A stretch of DNA of 64,000 nucleotides from Septoria linicola (GCA_024114885.1 CP099422.1:1488001-1552000); one strand, 5' to 3'. Numbered from the stretch's first letter, positions 22,040-33,624 are shown. A program made the numbers and translations. The notes: generated by a model from the sequence alone, not told the origin.

Positions 22040-24885
22040 GTTGGCAGGGGAATGTTATGAGAAATGCTACTGTCGCCGATTCCTGAGCTGAAGTGTCAAT
22101 TTATCTTCTGGCCAAAGAGTCGAATCGTACGGGCCGAGGATTCGGCATAAATGGGATCTGATACACTATTGATAGTTCGCATTATTGAAAGTCGCTTGCA
22201 GATTTTCAAATATCTTGCTCTGCAGTAGGCGGGCCAGCGTTACACACATAGTGTTTGGGTGCTTGGCCGGCATGGATTGTGGCTCTGTGCTACCTAGGCT
22301 GTGCTCGCAATTGTGGTCCAAGCCAATCACTTGTAGCGGAAGTACGAATCTCGAGCATAATGCGTCAAGTTGTATCACATAGCGGAGCTTGTTGCTTCGT
22401 ATCCGGTCACTCCATATCGTGATCGAGGTGGTCTTGATCATCGTTCACATTGCCGCTTCGCAAATGTCATCGATCAGCTTCAGTATAGATGACGAATTGA
22501 TGAAAGCATACTCTGGACTAGAGCACACGTGGATCGGCATATTAAGCTTGTGCTTAACGTTGGTGAGCTTGAGGTCATCTATTCACTTTTGACTTCGGAC
22601 ACCCACTGGCGCCCGCAGTCAAGCCAAGGCTTTGTGTGGCTCAATACACAAGAAAGGGTGTGAAGAGTTCTGGGTGTGCACTTGATGGCGGAGTTCAAGC
22701 GTCACAACAACGCGAGACCGAAGCATGTCGGATTATGGTTGCGAGTAATGTGGAACTTGCAGAAAGAGCTAGGCATGAGAGCATCGGGCGAGAGGTGATG
22801 CCACAAGAGTAAAAGGCAGGAGGACCACGAGACTCCGAAAGCTCGACATTTGGCTTCGGCACGACCATGCAGCCTCATCTGCGCGACAATGCTCAAGCTG
22901 CCTACAAGAGCATCTATATTGGACTATTGTGGCAGATTTCATCTGCAATGACTTGCCAGCGCGGATGGTATGTGCTCTGCCAGTGGGAGTCTAAACTGAG
23001 GGCGATATCCGACCATGAGGACAATGCCAAACTGCATCAAGCATGACGATTTTACTTGCCAGGATTACAAGATGACCAGTGCCATTGCCTGTTGAGTATC
23101 CTGGGCTCTATGCTGGCATAACCTGGTTCAATGGGCAAGCTCCTCCTGATACACTCGCTGTGACTGAAGTGAAGCTCTTGCCAGCCCGTGTGGCATCTTG
23201 AACGCGATGAAGGTCGCCGGAGCTCTGCAGAAGCCGCTACAAAGTATCCACTGCTGGCATTGCGCGGAAACCTTATCCATTGAGCTCAGCTACGATCTCG
23301 ACTCAGTCTACTAAGCGCGCGAAGGCTCTAGATAAAGGTGCTTTCGGCTAACGATACAGCGGCGTGAGACTTCGCTATTGACATGCACAAAGAATAGGAG
23401 GAGCATCAAGCCAGACACGTTTCGAATATTGCTCGTGATTGCGATATGCGCACCCACTGAGCACCCGCTCATGCAATTCGCAAAGCTGTCGGACAAGGTT
23501 CTGCTGGTGTTGGTTCGCATCTGTCAGACGCACCATTCTCAGAGGAGATCATGAGAGCCAGATTGGACTATCCTGGGCCAATAGGACAGCTCGCTATCGA
23601 CCCTCCGCATAAGGCATCTAGTTAGCCTCCGTGCGCTGACGGCTGCACTCCAAGAATTTGTGGAGATGTACTAGTTCACTGCGCCCTCTGCTTCGTGCAG
23701 TGGCACTCTTCGCTATTCATGCAAGCGATGCTGCGAACGAGGTGCGATGTGGCTGCTTCTTGTACAGCCTGGCTTGCATTGCCAGCTCATTGTTGGTGGG
23801 GCACCTGCAGCAGATGCTCCAATCTCGAAACTCGTTCCTTCTGGCGGCCTCTCGGTGACTTTCCATCTATCGTACAGCACGCCGCCAGAGACGTCTGCTT
23901 GCATCGTGCTGCAAAGATCGCATTAGACAGATCAACTAGGTGAAAGTGAGTGGATCGAAGACAAGCGTGTAGCGCATACGTTCGAACAAAAAGCTGCAAT
24001 GATCCTCTCAGTCGACTTTTTCTCAGCTCCTGCGCGCTCGAAGACTGACCGCACCGCACGGCCAGGGCATGTGACAGGCAGCGAACCGAGCTCAACTTGC
24101 TTGCCGACACGATGGTGACTCGATCGTAGCTGGTGTGTGCCGGGCACCGATAGCTCTCATCCTGGTCCATCCGAATCCATCACGTCGCGACATCACCGTC
24201 AAGAGCAATGCTGGACTTGATCGGCAAGGTTGGGTCATCGTCTCGATTGGTCAATGCGTCGTACAGAACATGTGCGGTTTCGAGCAGCAGTTCACGACAC
24301 CCACCCGGAGACATGGTTCGCGCGTGCTTGACAGGCAATCAATTGAGCAACAGCGGCGCCACTGCTTCAGCTGAGAGGTATGTACCCACGTTTATCTCCC
24401 TTGTTGAAGCTCTAAATGGATATTTCCTTGCGCTTGCCTTGTTGCTCTCACGGTTCGCAAGCTCTTTCCGAAGCCTTGGAGCTGCAACCGGGCGTATGCA
24501 GGGCTGATAGCCTGGTGCGGCCTCACTACACCCCGCTTGGAGTCATAGCGACCAGATGGGTTCGCGTGCTCCAGCTTCGACCGCAATGCCGTGCGACCAA
24601 GCGACATGGCGGAGCTGACGAAACTTGCGAACCTGCAGCCGGGCGAAGTACGAGACTGAACAGCCCTCTAGGCAACATGTTGCCTTCGTACCACAGTAAG
24701 GCATACAAGTCATTGTCTATTGATTCCCAGTCGCGCACGTTTGTCTCCTATTGTTCGTTCAGCTACTAGGTCTAAAATTCTTCGCGACTGGCAAGACACA
24801 TGCTTGGTCGAGACTAGGCTTCGCATGCAGAGGCACGGAACTCTTCTGGCAACTTGATCTGCATCTTGTGCGTCGAACAGGAAGG
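22040..24885. other. Long gene-poor stretch
   Basis: About 2.85 kb with normal base composition but no coding region I can support. The longest frames (about 23787-24170 minus and 24416-24769 plus) have no domain, atypical residue usage and no splice partners. No tandem repeat, transposon end or tRNA was seen. It may hold long UTRs, a non-coding transcript or an eroded gene. Confidence 0.4.
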
Positions 24886-26778
24886 ATGCCACAGGACTTC
24901 GACTTCCAGGAGCCACCACTATTCAACATCAATGGCCACGACTCGGACTATGACACGCAGTTCGTTAAGGCGAGCAAGAAGAATGGCAATCTGAAAAGTG
25001 ATAAACACTACGCACGTGTCGAGACAGCGTACGAGGGCTGCACCCTGCAGAAGGCTGTATCGCGCATTGGGGAGGATGCTGGATGGTCCTGTGTTGGTCA
25101 ACAGCTCCTCCCAGTCAGCGACTCCGAACTCTCTGCACAATCCAGGAAGTTACACAAGAAGTACGGAGACCCTACGACTCAATTGTCTCTCCTCAGTCCT
25201 GATCAGCGGGGCGTAGTCCTCCGTTACGTTGAAAAAAGACAACGTCAGGAGAATGAAAAGAACGCAGAATGGATTTTGGCTGGTGTGGAACGTATCAGAA
25301 AGCCAGTGCGCGTGCCAGGCGCTTGGACACGGTCGAGAGAGAGAACAGACCACATTACAGTGATCGTCAAGCGGCAAGACCGCAATGCCATTCGTGGCGG
25401 CACCAGATCGTTAGGTCATTCTGGGCACTTTGCTGCAGACGATATTATAGACCTCGAGGAGCCTTTGGCCAAGAACAAAGCTGAGAAGAACAAGAGCAAG
25501 AAGGCCAAGATCGAGTACGACAACTTTGACGATTTCGCGCCGCCCTACATAGGTCCTCCGATCGGCGGTCCTCATGATCCTTTTGCTGGTCTTGGACGAG
25601 ACCCAAGCATCATGCAGGTCCCTCCACCACCGCCACCACAGCCCATGGGTCAGCAGTTCCCGCCACATCCGATGCCCCCACCGCCACCAGGTGGCATTCC
25701 TATTGAGCAATTCCCTCCACCACAGCATCATGTTCCTGCTCATCCATTCGAGCCGCATCCTCAATTTGGTCCATCAAGCCTGTACGCGAACGACAGCCAT
25801 TATCCAATGCCAACGCAAGTAGATCCCATGTTCCAAGCCCGTCGACAGACACCAATCGATGGTCAGCGTCGTTCCCGATCCTATTCTCGCGAAGGACGCC
25901 GTGAATCTCGCGACCGGCGCCGAATGCTTGAGGAAGAGGAACGCCGGCGGCACGAAGAAGCTTTGCGACTGGAACAAGAAGAGAATCGTGAAGAAGACCG
26001 CCGACAGCAACAAGTAAATCAACAGCGCACCGAGCGCAAGATCGACGAGTTGATGCGAGAACAGCAAGACCGAATGCAAGAACTCACTGGCAAGTTCGCA
26101 GAGCTCGGTCACAATCGACGCCGATCCGGTCATTCTCGGTACAGCACTTCAAGCGACGGGTCCCTCTATCGCGACAACCTCGAGAAAGCGGATATGTGGA
26201 GCTTACCCTCAGGAGGTAGCTTCACACCACCGTCTACACCAGGCCAAGGAAGTCCCATCCTCCCCAACGGCACTCTCGGTCGCACGCACAGCAAACACAA
26301 CCGCGACGTCGCAAGAGGAAGCGGCTATCCCATCGAGCGCCGCAACAGCAGCAACGGCTACCGTCGGAGAGACGGCCAGACCGTCATGGAGCCGTACGTC
26401 AACAACACCCCTCACGGACTCCTACAATACCGCCACGTCCCAGGACGGAACAGCTTTGGCGGTGGCGGAGGTGGCGGTTTCGAAGCAGATGATTACCCTC
26501 GACCACCAGCTCCCATGCCACCGACTAATCCAGGCAGGAGACATCGAGCCCAAGTCCATCAGCGTGCTGCGACATATGATGTGTACCCTAGTATGCCTGC
26601 TTTACCGGAGTTTTCAGGTCAGGAGTTTGCTGAGTTTAACAATCGTGCGAGTAGGAGTAGGCGAAGAGGAACGAATGCTGCGACGGGGGCGAGAAGGGAT
26701 GAAGGGATGTATGCTTATGCTGCTGCTGTTGATGATGGGAGGGCTGGACGACGGGCGGATCGTGGAGTGTACATGTAG
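24886..26778 (+). CDS. Arg- and Pro-rich coiled-coil protein, unknown function
   Basis: A single exon of 630 residues from MPQDFDFQEPP at 24886; the frame is open further upstream but only with TTG, so the ATG is preferred. Residues about 40-165 form a mixed alpha-helical region (KLHKKYGDPTTQLSLLSPDQ, ERIRKPVRVPGAWTRSRERT) that looks like the conserved core. Next come a basic lysine cluster and a Pro-rich segment at about residues 245-300 (VPPPPPPQPM, PPPPPGGIP). A charged helix of Glu/Arg repeats at about 345-410 (REGRRESRDRRRMLEEEERR) is probably a coiled coil. The C-terminal third is Gly/Arg/Ser-rich and disordered. No enzymatic motif. Such proteins are common in filamentous ascomycetes without known role; RNA- or cytoskeleton-associated functions are only guesses. 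Confidence 0.82.
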   Translation: MPQDFDFQEPPLFNINGHDSDYDTQFVKASKKNGNLKSDKHYARVETAYEGCTLQKAVSRIGEDAGWSCVGQQLLPVSDSELSAQSRKLHKKYGDPTTQLSLLSPDQRGVVLRYVEKRQRQENEKNAEWILAGVERIRKPVRVPGAWTRSRERTDHITVIVKRQDRNAIRGGTRSLGHSGHFAADDIIDLEEPLAKNKAEKNKSKKAKIEYDNFDDFAPPYIGPPIGGPHDPFAGLGRDPSIMQVPPPPPPQPMGQQFPPHPMPPPPPGGIPIEQFPPPQHHVPAHPFEPHPQFGPSSLYANDSHYPMPTQVDPMFQARRQTPIDGQRRSRSYSREGRRESRDRRRMLEEEERRRHEEALRLEQEENREEDRRQQQVNQQRTERKIDELMREQQDRMQELTGKFAELGHNRRRSGHSRYSTSSDGSLYRDNLEKADMWSLPSGGSFTPPSTPGQGSPILPNGTLGRTHSKHNRDVARGSGYPIERRNSSNGYRRRDGQTVMEPYVNNTPHGLLQYRHVPGRNSFGGGGGGGFEADDYPRPPAPMPPTNPGRRHRAQVHQRAATYDVYPSMPALPEFSGQEFAEFNNRASRSRRRGTNAATGARRDEGMYAYAAAVDDGRAGRRADRGVYM

Positions 26779-26946
26779 CTAGCTACCTTTGCAGTAAAGA
26801 GAGCTTGGCGAACTTTACGAGACTTCGCAATGTGCACATCACGATACAATGGCACTATCTAGCTCTGTGCATAGCATTCTCTCTCAGTTCCTTCAACCCA
26901 ACGCCTCGCTAAGACATTCCAGTCACGATTGGAAAACGAGCCAGCA

Positions 26947-28791
26947 CTACTTCAATATCTCATCCCAATCCGGCGTAAGCACAAACTTCGCCCTCACCTG
27001 TCCCATACCCATTCCCACGGCATCCTCCTGCTGCTGCTCCTCGCCCTCTTTCGGCTTCGTCTCCGGAACTTTCGCGATCAGCACGTTCTGCAAGAACGTC
27101 GCTTCTGCGCCCAAGCTCAAGACTAAGCTTGTACCGCCCCAGTCGAGAGTGGTTTTGCCGGATTTGTGCACGCGGAGCTTGCCGACTTGGCCGGAGGGGA
27201 GAGTTGGGCGGGTGCTTGATGTGGAGGATGGGTTGGTCGTTGTAGTTGAGGTAGTGGGGACTGTGTCGGCGGGCTCGTTGTCGACGTCCATTTCATCGCC
27301 ATCGTTATCAGTTCGTGAGGCTTCGGGGTCGGATTTAATGGATATGGCTTTGAGGTCTGGTAGGACGGGTGGGAACTGGAAGAGGTAGACGTGTTTTTCT
27401 CGCTCGACTTGGCGCTCGCGGACGCGCTTCATATGCCCTGTTTCTTCGATCATGGCGGTGTCGCCTTCTGCGTCGGGTTGAGGAGGCGCGTCTTTAGGTA
27501 GTAGTCGACCCAGCTCATGTCGGATCTTTTGCTTGTCGTCGTAAAATCGTACCCATTCGTCCTTTTCTGCTTGAGTTTGGAAGTACGGTTCTTCTGGTCG
27601 TTCGATGTCTGATTCTTCACCTTCGGCGACAACATCAGCTGTCGCTTTGATTCTTTCCTTTGCTTTTCTGCGGCTTTCTGGTGATAGCGCTCCAGGGCTG
27701 ACAATGGCCGCCCCAGGCTGTGCGTCACCCGTTTGAGGCGTCGTTGGCCGTGTCTGATCTTCATCTGTAGGTTCTTGCTTGATCTGTGGTTCTCCTTCTG
27801 TATCTGACGAGCTGTATGTGGTCGGCCTCTTTGGGACAGCCGCTGTACCCGTCACCTCGACATCCTTTGCTCTTTGCTTGCCCTTCTTTCGTTCCGATAC
27901 GACTTCTGCTGTGTCGCTACTCTCAGGCGACTCTTCTGCTTGCAACGCGACTGCGCGCTCTTTGTGTGGTACTCGGGAAAGACGCACAGGCACGAACGGA
28001 TCTTCCTCGTCCGGTGCCTGGTCCCCTGTCAGATCGATCACCTGCATGCGATCGACATCCCGCTTCACTCCTTCGTTCTCATCCTCGTCACTGGAGATGT
28101 AGCCTCCGTCTTCAGTCTTCATCGGCGGACGCATGCCTCCCATGTCGACATCTCCCAACTCTCTTTTGATCATCGAGCTGCCTGAGAAGCCACTGCCACC
28201 AGGCCTGCCACCTGAGCCTCCTCCACTACCGCCTCCTGACCCTCCACCGCTGCTCGTACCGAAGCCTGCCGGCCGACTCGATCGCCCATACTTTGCATCT
28301 CCGACAGTTTGACCTCCTCCAAACACACCAGACGCTTCAGATGTATGTTCTCGCGGACGATCGCCCATGTGCCCTCCTCGTCCACGGCCAGCGCCCCCAC
28401 CTCGTGGGCCGCCCCTCCCTCTCCCATAGCCAAACTTTCTGTCTTCTTTGGCTTTCCTCTTTGCCTCCTCTGCAGCAGCCTTGGCCTCGGCTTCCTTCTT
28501 CTTCGCTTCCGCAGCCTCGAGCTCTGCTCTTGCTGTCGCAGATCTCCGCCCGGCAAATTTGGGCAACGGCTTTGCACCGCCCCTCCCTCTCACAGCAGGA
28601 GATGGTCGTGCAGATCCCGGGCGCGAAGAAGGAGTGGCAGGAGCTGGAGTGCCGCTGGGCGTGCCGACTGGTGTGTTCGAGCCTGACATTACGGCCTCTG
28701 GTGCGGGCTGCTGCAGCGTTTCTCCCCCGTTCGCGGCCGCTTTAGTATCTGCAGGGGTATCGCTTACCTTTCTGGGCATTTTAGGCGGCAT
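26947..28791 (-). CDS. RPC53: RNA polymerase III subunit Rpc53 (RPC4)
   Basis: Rpc53 pairs with Rpc37 on RNA polymerase III and acts in termination and reinitiation on tRNA and 5S genes. A single exon of 614 residues; start MPPKMPRKVSDTP at 28791, since the upstream extension begins with GTG. The N-terminal half is Ala/Gly/Arg-rich with RG repeats (KFGYGRGRGGPRGGG) and acidic Ser clusters. The conserved Rpc4 domain is C-terminal: EKHVYLFQFPPVLPDL at about residues 475-490 and VGKLRVHKSGKTTLDWGG near 555, followed by SLGAEATFLQNVL. The N-terminus is longer than in yeast, mostly by low-complexity insertions. Divergent from the kinesin gene, 430 bases between start codons. Confidence 0.94.
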   Translation of the reverse strand: MPPKMPRKVSDTPADTKAAANGGETLQQPAPEAVMSGSNTPVGTPSGTPAPATPSSRPGSARPSPAVRGRGGAKPLPKFAGRRSATARAELEAAEAKKKEAEAKAAAEEAKRKAKEDRKFGYGRGRGGPRGGGAGRGRGGHMGDRPREHTSEASGVFGGGQTVGDAKYGRSSRPAGFGTSSGGGSGGGSGGGSGGRPGGSGFSGSSMIKRELGDVDMGGMRPPMKTEDGGYISSDEDENEGVKRDVDRMQVIDLTGDQAPDEEDPFVPVRLSRVPHKERAVALQAEESPESSDTAEVVSERKKGKQRAKDVEVTGTAAVPKRPTTYSSSDTEGEPQIKQEPTDEDQTRPTTPQTGDAQPGAAIVSPGALSPESRRKAKERIKATADVVAEGEESDIERPEEPYFQTQAEKDEWVRFYDDKQKIRHELGRLLPKDAPPQPDAEGDTAMIEETGHMKRVRERQVEREKHVYLFQFPPVLPDLKAISIKSDPEASRTDNDGDEMDVDNEPADTVPTTSTTTTNPSSTSSTRPTLPSGQVGKLRVHKSGKTTLDWGGTSLVLSLGAEATFLQNVLIAKVPETKPKEGEEQQQEDAVGMGMGQVRAKFVLTPDWDEILK

Positions 28792-29221
28792 TGTGGTGTT
28801 TCGTGCTATCGTGTCATTGCAAGTGTGACATGGACTCAGTCGCGCAAGTGGCAGCTTCACAAAAAGTGGCCGCTAAGATAAGATAAGAAATAAGGTTTGG
28901 CAGTTGCCCCGCCAGCGTTGTTTGCAGCGGAAAGCACGACCCTGGCGCACTTTCCTCGACGAGCGCACAGGAGTGCGTGGAAAGTGAAGGAGCATGGACC
29001 GGAAGAAGGCGCCAAGGAGCAGCAGATTGACGGTGATGATGCTGCAGTAGTCAGGCTAACTAACTAGTTGATGATCGGAGCCTGCCTGATGTATGTTTCC
29101 CTTCGACTCGGCCAACGACAAGAGCTGTGCGTTTTGTGTTACATGTATCTTGGCCGAACTTACCACTCAGCTGTTCCCAACAAACGACGACCATTTCCAT
29201 TTCCATTTGGACGGAAGCACG
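28792..29221. promoter_or_regulatory. Shared divergent promoter, RPC53 and kinesin
   Basis: Only 430 bases separate the two start codons, so both promoters must overlap here. No TATA box or named factor site is evident. A second ATG in the kinesin frame at 29093 would shorten the gap and lengthen the kinesin by 43 residues. Confidence 0.5.
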
Positions 29222-31110
29222 ATGCCGCGTGCATTGACAACGCCCGACTTGCAAAACTACCATCACACCTACTCCAATGCGAGTGCACCGAGTCTTCGCA
29301 GTCGAACTCCCGTCGACATCGAGATGAGTCGACCCGCAACGCCCGGCGACGGCGATGGAGGCAATGTCAAGGTCGTGGTGCGAGTGCGCAAGCACATCAA
29401 ACGAGGTACACATACAGCACATGTGTAGCTGTGAATGTGAATGTGAATGCATGGTACTGACCAGTATTGTCCACAGAAATCGAGGCCCAACAGCCATGTC
29501 TCGTGCGCATGAATCCTGCCACGCAAGAAACGACTATTCTGCCGCCCGGACCGACCGACGACCCAGCGCGCCTCTCGCGCAAACAGTACGAGGAGAAGAG
29601 CTTCACCTTCGACAAGTCTTTTTGGTCGCAGAGTGAAGATGATGCCCACTTCGCTGGCCAGAGCGACATCTACAACTCATTCGGAGAGGAGTTTCTCGAC
29701 CACAACTTCGATGGCTACCACACCTGCATCTTCGCCTATGGTCAAACAGGCAGCGGCAAGTCTTACACCATGATGGGAACACCCGAACAGCCCGGTCTGA
29801 TTCCGCGCACATGTCGAGGTCTTTTCGAGCGAGTCGAAGCCGAGCGGAGTGGCAGTATAACATACAACGTTCATGTCTCGTACTTTGAGATTTACAACGA
29901 GCACGTCAAAGACTTGCTGACACCGCGGACGAACCCACCGACATACCTCAAGATCCGAGAAAGCAAGGGTGAAGGCGTCTTCGTGCAGAACCTCACAGAC
30001 GAGAAGGTGGAGAGCTACGAGGACATTGAGCGCATCATGAAGATGGGTGACTTGAATCGCACGACGGCGAGCACGAAAATGAACGACACATCCTCACGAT
30101 CCCATGCTGTCTTCACTTTGACCCTCAAGCAAATTCAAGCAGATCTTTCAGATGACAGCACGATCGAAAGAGTGGCACGAATGCGACTGGTCGATTTGGC
30201 CGGGTCGGAGCGAGCTGGCAGGACAGAGGCTACAGGACAACGTCTGCGTGAGGGCGGCAACATCAATCAGTCTCTCACGACGCTGGGTCGTGTCATCGCA
30301 GCGTTGGCAGATCCCAAGCGTCAGCGTGCGAGCCGCATGACAGGCCTGCAGAACCAGACAAAGCGACGCGTCGATGTCGTGCCATACAGAGACAGTGTCT
30401 TGACGTGGCTGCTCCGAGACTCTCTTGGGGGCAACAGCAAGACTGCCATGGTGGCATGCATCTCGCCAACAGATTATGAAGAGACGTTGTCAACACTCCG
30501 TTACGCCGACCAAGCCAAGAGGATCCGGACCAAGGCTCACGTCAATCAGGACAACAAGTCGGCCGCTGAACGTGATGCTCAGATCATGGAGATGGCTGAG
30601 ACGATCAAGCAGCTACAGTTGTCTGTGAACAATGCTGCGACCCGGAAGCGCGACGAGGCTGACCGAGCGAGAGATGAGCTGGAAGACTACCAGAGACAAG
30701 TGGGCAAGATGCATCGTGCCATGCAGGAGTCCAAGGCTGTTTCCGACACCAAGATCCGAGCTCTCACGCTGGAAGTTGAAGAGCTCCGACCTCAGAACGA
30801 TGCCCTACGAATGGAGGTTGAAGCACTTCGAAGACACTTGGCATTAGCAGTCAGCGAGCTCAAGAATCCGATCGTGCTTCCTGAGTCGTTCGATGAGGAC
30901 TCCAAGTCCGTGTACGAAGACTCAGACGACGATAGTGGCGTGGACGATGGCTTCTCCTACACTGACGAGCACGGAGAGTTTGAGCACGAGACTTGGCAGG
31001 CTGATGTCGATTCTTTGCTCAACGACTTGGGCTTGTTCAAGAAAAAGGTGATGGACGACAAATCTCGCTTCCCTCACCCTGAGGCGGCGTCAGAGTTTGA
31101 CGGCCACTGA
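29222..31110 (+). CDS. Short kinesin motor protein, kinesin-3/Unc104-like
   Basis: Microtubule plus-end motor for organelle transport. Two exons (29222-29405 and 29477-31110, intron 71 nt) give 605 residues. The motor domain fills residues about 45-410: start VKVVVRVRKHIKR, P-loop AYGQTGSGKSYTM, switch I NDTSSRSHAV, switch II LVDLAGSERAG and neck-proximal LSTLRYADQAKRI. A loop with SRMTGLQNQTKRRVDVVPYR before the DSVLTWLL helix fits kinesin-3 motors. A coiled coil of about 110 residues and an acidic tail follow. There is no FHA, PH or long stalk, so it resembles the short Unc104-related kinesins of filamentous fungi rather than full-length Unc104. Start codon 29093 is an alternative. Confidence 0.9.
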
Positions 31111-31312
31111 ACGGATTTGCTTTGGGCGATCTTGACGAAACAAGCGAGAAATGATTGTGAACCACGAGCTATGACCAGGTAAGCGTTCGGCATGGAGTTG
31201 GGGAGTCAGTGACGCTGGATACGCGACTCGAGCGTTGATCACGATGAAGTGCTTGGTAGTCTAGACTGTCACAGTGTGTAGACTCTGAACGAATTGATTG
31301 ACATGTATACAC

Positions 31313-33235
31313 CTAATTCCCACCTTGCAAGGTGCTTCTACTGACTTCCAGATACTCTGTGACCCTCGGCACCAACTCCAACTTCATAATCTTGCCTGTT
31401 GCATTCAATGGCCACTCTTTCAGACCCAGCTCCTGGAACGTCGCAACACCTTCCAATACATAATCCTTACCAAACTTATCTAGTACTTCCCGCTTCACCT
31501 CTTCTACCGTCTTTCCTTGTAAGTCCTCCACAACCGCAAAAGGTACTTGTCCCAATAACTCATGCGGCAGCCCAAAAACACAGGTCGTCGAGCCTGTAAA
31601 ATCCGCAATACAATTCTCCAGCGCCGCAGGCGTGATCGGGATCCCAGCTCGTTTGATCACATCTTTGATCCGCCCGACAATGTACACCGTATCTTTGGGA
31701 GCAGAGGTGATGACTGCTAAGTCACCTGTTCGAAACCATAGTCTGCCCTCTCCTTCCTGAGCGAAGAATGCGTCTGCGTTAGTGTTGTCGAGATACGACT
31801 TTATCGTCCCCGGTGAAGAAACAACAAGTTCACCGGGTTGATCTTTCTGCATCATCTTACTCGTATCATCCGGATCAATAATCTTCAAGTGTACATTTGC
31901 AGAAACTGTTCCCAAAGGACAAATTGTATTGTTGAAGCAAGGGATTTCAGCAGCGGGAGTGTGGTTGTAGGGCCAGGAGAAGAAGCCGCCGCCTTCGGTC
32001 ATGCCGTGGGAGACGGCGAGTTTGGTAGGACGAGGGAAGGTTTGGGCGGTTCTGAGGAGGAGAGAGCGGGTGATCATATCGCCGCCGAAAGTGACGTTTT
32101 CGATTTCGGTGAGGTCGAGATTCTGGTTTTGGATTTGAGAGATGAAGGCGTGGAGGAGGGCGGGGATGAAGAGGAGGAATGTGATGTTTTGGGAGCGGAT
32201 TGCGTCGATTGTGCCTTGTGTACCAGCAGTGGGGTCAGGTGTGACGGCGCAGGCTCCGTCTTTCCAGGCGGCGAGGTGAAGGTAGGGGGATATGATGCGG
32301 AAGTTTGCGGTTGATGTGAGAGCACGGGAGTGGATGTGGAAGTCTTCGCCCCAGGGTTGAGAGTGTAGCATGTGGGTGAGGGACGCGACAGGGCGAGGGC
32401 AGCCTTTGGGTTTGCCGGAGGATGTGCCGGATGTAAAGAGGATGAGGCAGATTCGGTTAGGGTCGTCGTTGCGAGCGCCGTGGAGAAGAGTTTCTGTCTC
32501 TGAGGGAGTGGGCTTGGAGGATGCTGTGAGCTGTACGATGGTTGTCCACGATGGAGGTGCAGGTCCATCCAGGATGAGCTTGACGTTCGGAGGGATACAG
32601 TCCAGTGACTTTATAGCAGCATCGATTTTCATGGCCGCAGGTGCGTCGAGTGCTATGATCTGGGATCGGCAAACCGTTAGCCATGTCTCCAATATGCGGC
32701 AGCTTGTCGCTACATCAATATGAGCACAATACGCCACAGCATCGAGGCAGAGATCATGACAATCAGGATCCTCCCAGCGACTGGCTTCACTTACAATATC
32801 TGGCTTGAGCCGAATGAGGAAGGCTTTGAGCTCGTCTTCACGATGTCCATTGGTTGCGCCCGGATCAAGCGGACATAGTGTGAGACGCAACAGCGTCGAC
32901 ATCCAGAGAGTCAACGATGTCTCTACGCGGTTAGGGATGAATGTGGCGATCCTCATGCCAGGCTCGATGCCATGTGCTTGCAGTCCTGCTGCAAACCTGA
33001 GAGCCGCTCCAGAGAGCTGTGCGTATGTCCAATTCAGGCATTTCGATCCTTCACTGGTGGCTTGACTTTTGAGACCAGCAGTTATGAGTTCGACCAGATG
33101 ATTGGCTCCCTGGTGGATCACGACGACTGCCTGGCCATCGGGGTTCTTTGTAAGCCCTCGCTCAAGGTGAGTGAAGATTGATGTCCCATCCTGGAAGGTC
33201 GAGCCTGAAATGTCAGCTAGGTTTGTGTCCGCCAT
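31313..33235 (-). CDS. AMP-forming acyl/aryl-CoA synthetase-like enzyme (ANL superfamily)
   Basis: Activates a carboxylic acid as acyl-AMP, normally passing it to CoA. A single exon of 640 residues from MADTNLADISGSTF. The core motifs are in order: LILFTSGTSSGKPKG (A3, phosphate loop, about residue 270), VSHGMTEGG (A5), LWFRTGDLA (A7), GRIKDVIKRAGIPI (A8 hinge) and NATGKIMKLE with the catalytic Lys (A10, about residue 615). There is no carrier-protein or reductase domain, so it is a stand-alone ligase. The N-terminal part (EPGMRIATFIPN) is typical. No peroxisomal SKL-type end (it finishes LQGGN) and no biosynthetic partners nearby, so the substrate cannot be inferred. Confidence 0.92.
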   Translation of the reverse strand: MADTNLADISGSTFQDGTSIFTHLERGLTKNPDGQAVVVIHQGANHLVELITAGLKSQATSEGSKCLNWTYAQLSGAALRFAAGLQAHGIEPGMRIATFIPNRVETSLTLWMSTLLRLTLCPLDPGATNGHREDELKAFLIRLKPDIVSEASRWEDPDCHDLCLDAVAYCAHIDVATSCRILETWLTVCRSQIIALDAPAAMKIDAAIKSLDCIPPNVKLILDGPAPPSWTTIVQLTASSKPTPSETETLLHGARNDDPNRICLILFTSGTSSGKPKGCPRPVASLTHMLHSQPWGEDFHIHSRALTSTANFRIISPYLHLAAWKDGACAVTPDPTAGTQGTIDAIRSQNITFLLFIPALLHAFISQIQNQNLDLTEIENVTFGGDMITRSLLLRTAQTFPRPTKLAVSHGMTEGGGFFSWPYNHTPAAEIPCFNNTICPLGTVSANVHLKIIDPDDTSKMMQKDQPGELVVSSPGTIKSYLDNTNADAFFAQEGEGRLWFRTGDLAVITSAPKDTVYIVGRIKDVIKRAGIPITPAALENCIADFTGSTTCVFGLPHELLGQVPFAVVEDLQGKTVEEVKREVLDKFGKDYVLEGVATFQELGLKEWPLNATGKIMKLELVPRVTEYLEVSRSTLQGGN

Positions 33236-33624
33236 AGCTGCGAAAGGGTCGAGTCAATGGAATGGAGAATGGTTTGAGTTGCCCACATCATATATACTCT
33301 GCAAGGTATGACACTACTGCGGCTTGCTTACTTGATACAGTTGTGATGAGCGGGTGCGGCTGTTCCAGCCGTAAAGTCTCCACCAAGCTAGATCTTTGTC
33401 GATCACATCACGAAAGGCGTCTCGTTCGCACGCACTTCTCTGGAATCCGTCAAATGGATGTCAGTATCTAGTGACAAGCCATGATTAGGTCTGCACGTGA
33501 AGCTCTGAGTATACTTCAGCGGTCTTCCACTTTCAGGCCACCTTCAGCAGTGATTGAAGTGAGCTGACCACCGTTCCGTTCCGTGAGTACGCGTGTGAGG
33601 ATCGTGCATACTCGTGGGCTAAGT
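33236..33624. other. Spacer, nothing recognised
   Basis: About 390 bases with the promoter of the ligase gene on its left side. A TATATA run at 33290-33296 lies about 55-60 bases from that gene's start codon and could serve as TATA box. Confidence 0.4.

Noticed and set aside
26849..27388. 179-codon plus-strand frame
   Set aside because: Antisense to the conserved Rpc4 domain of RPC53.
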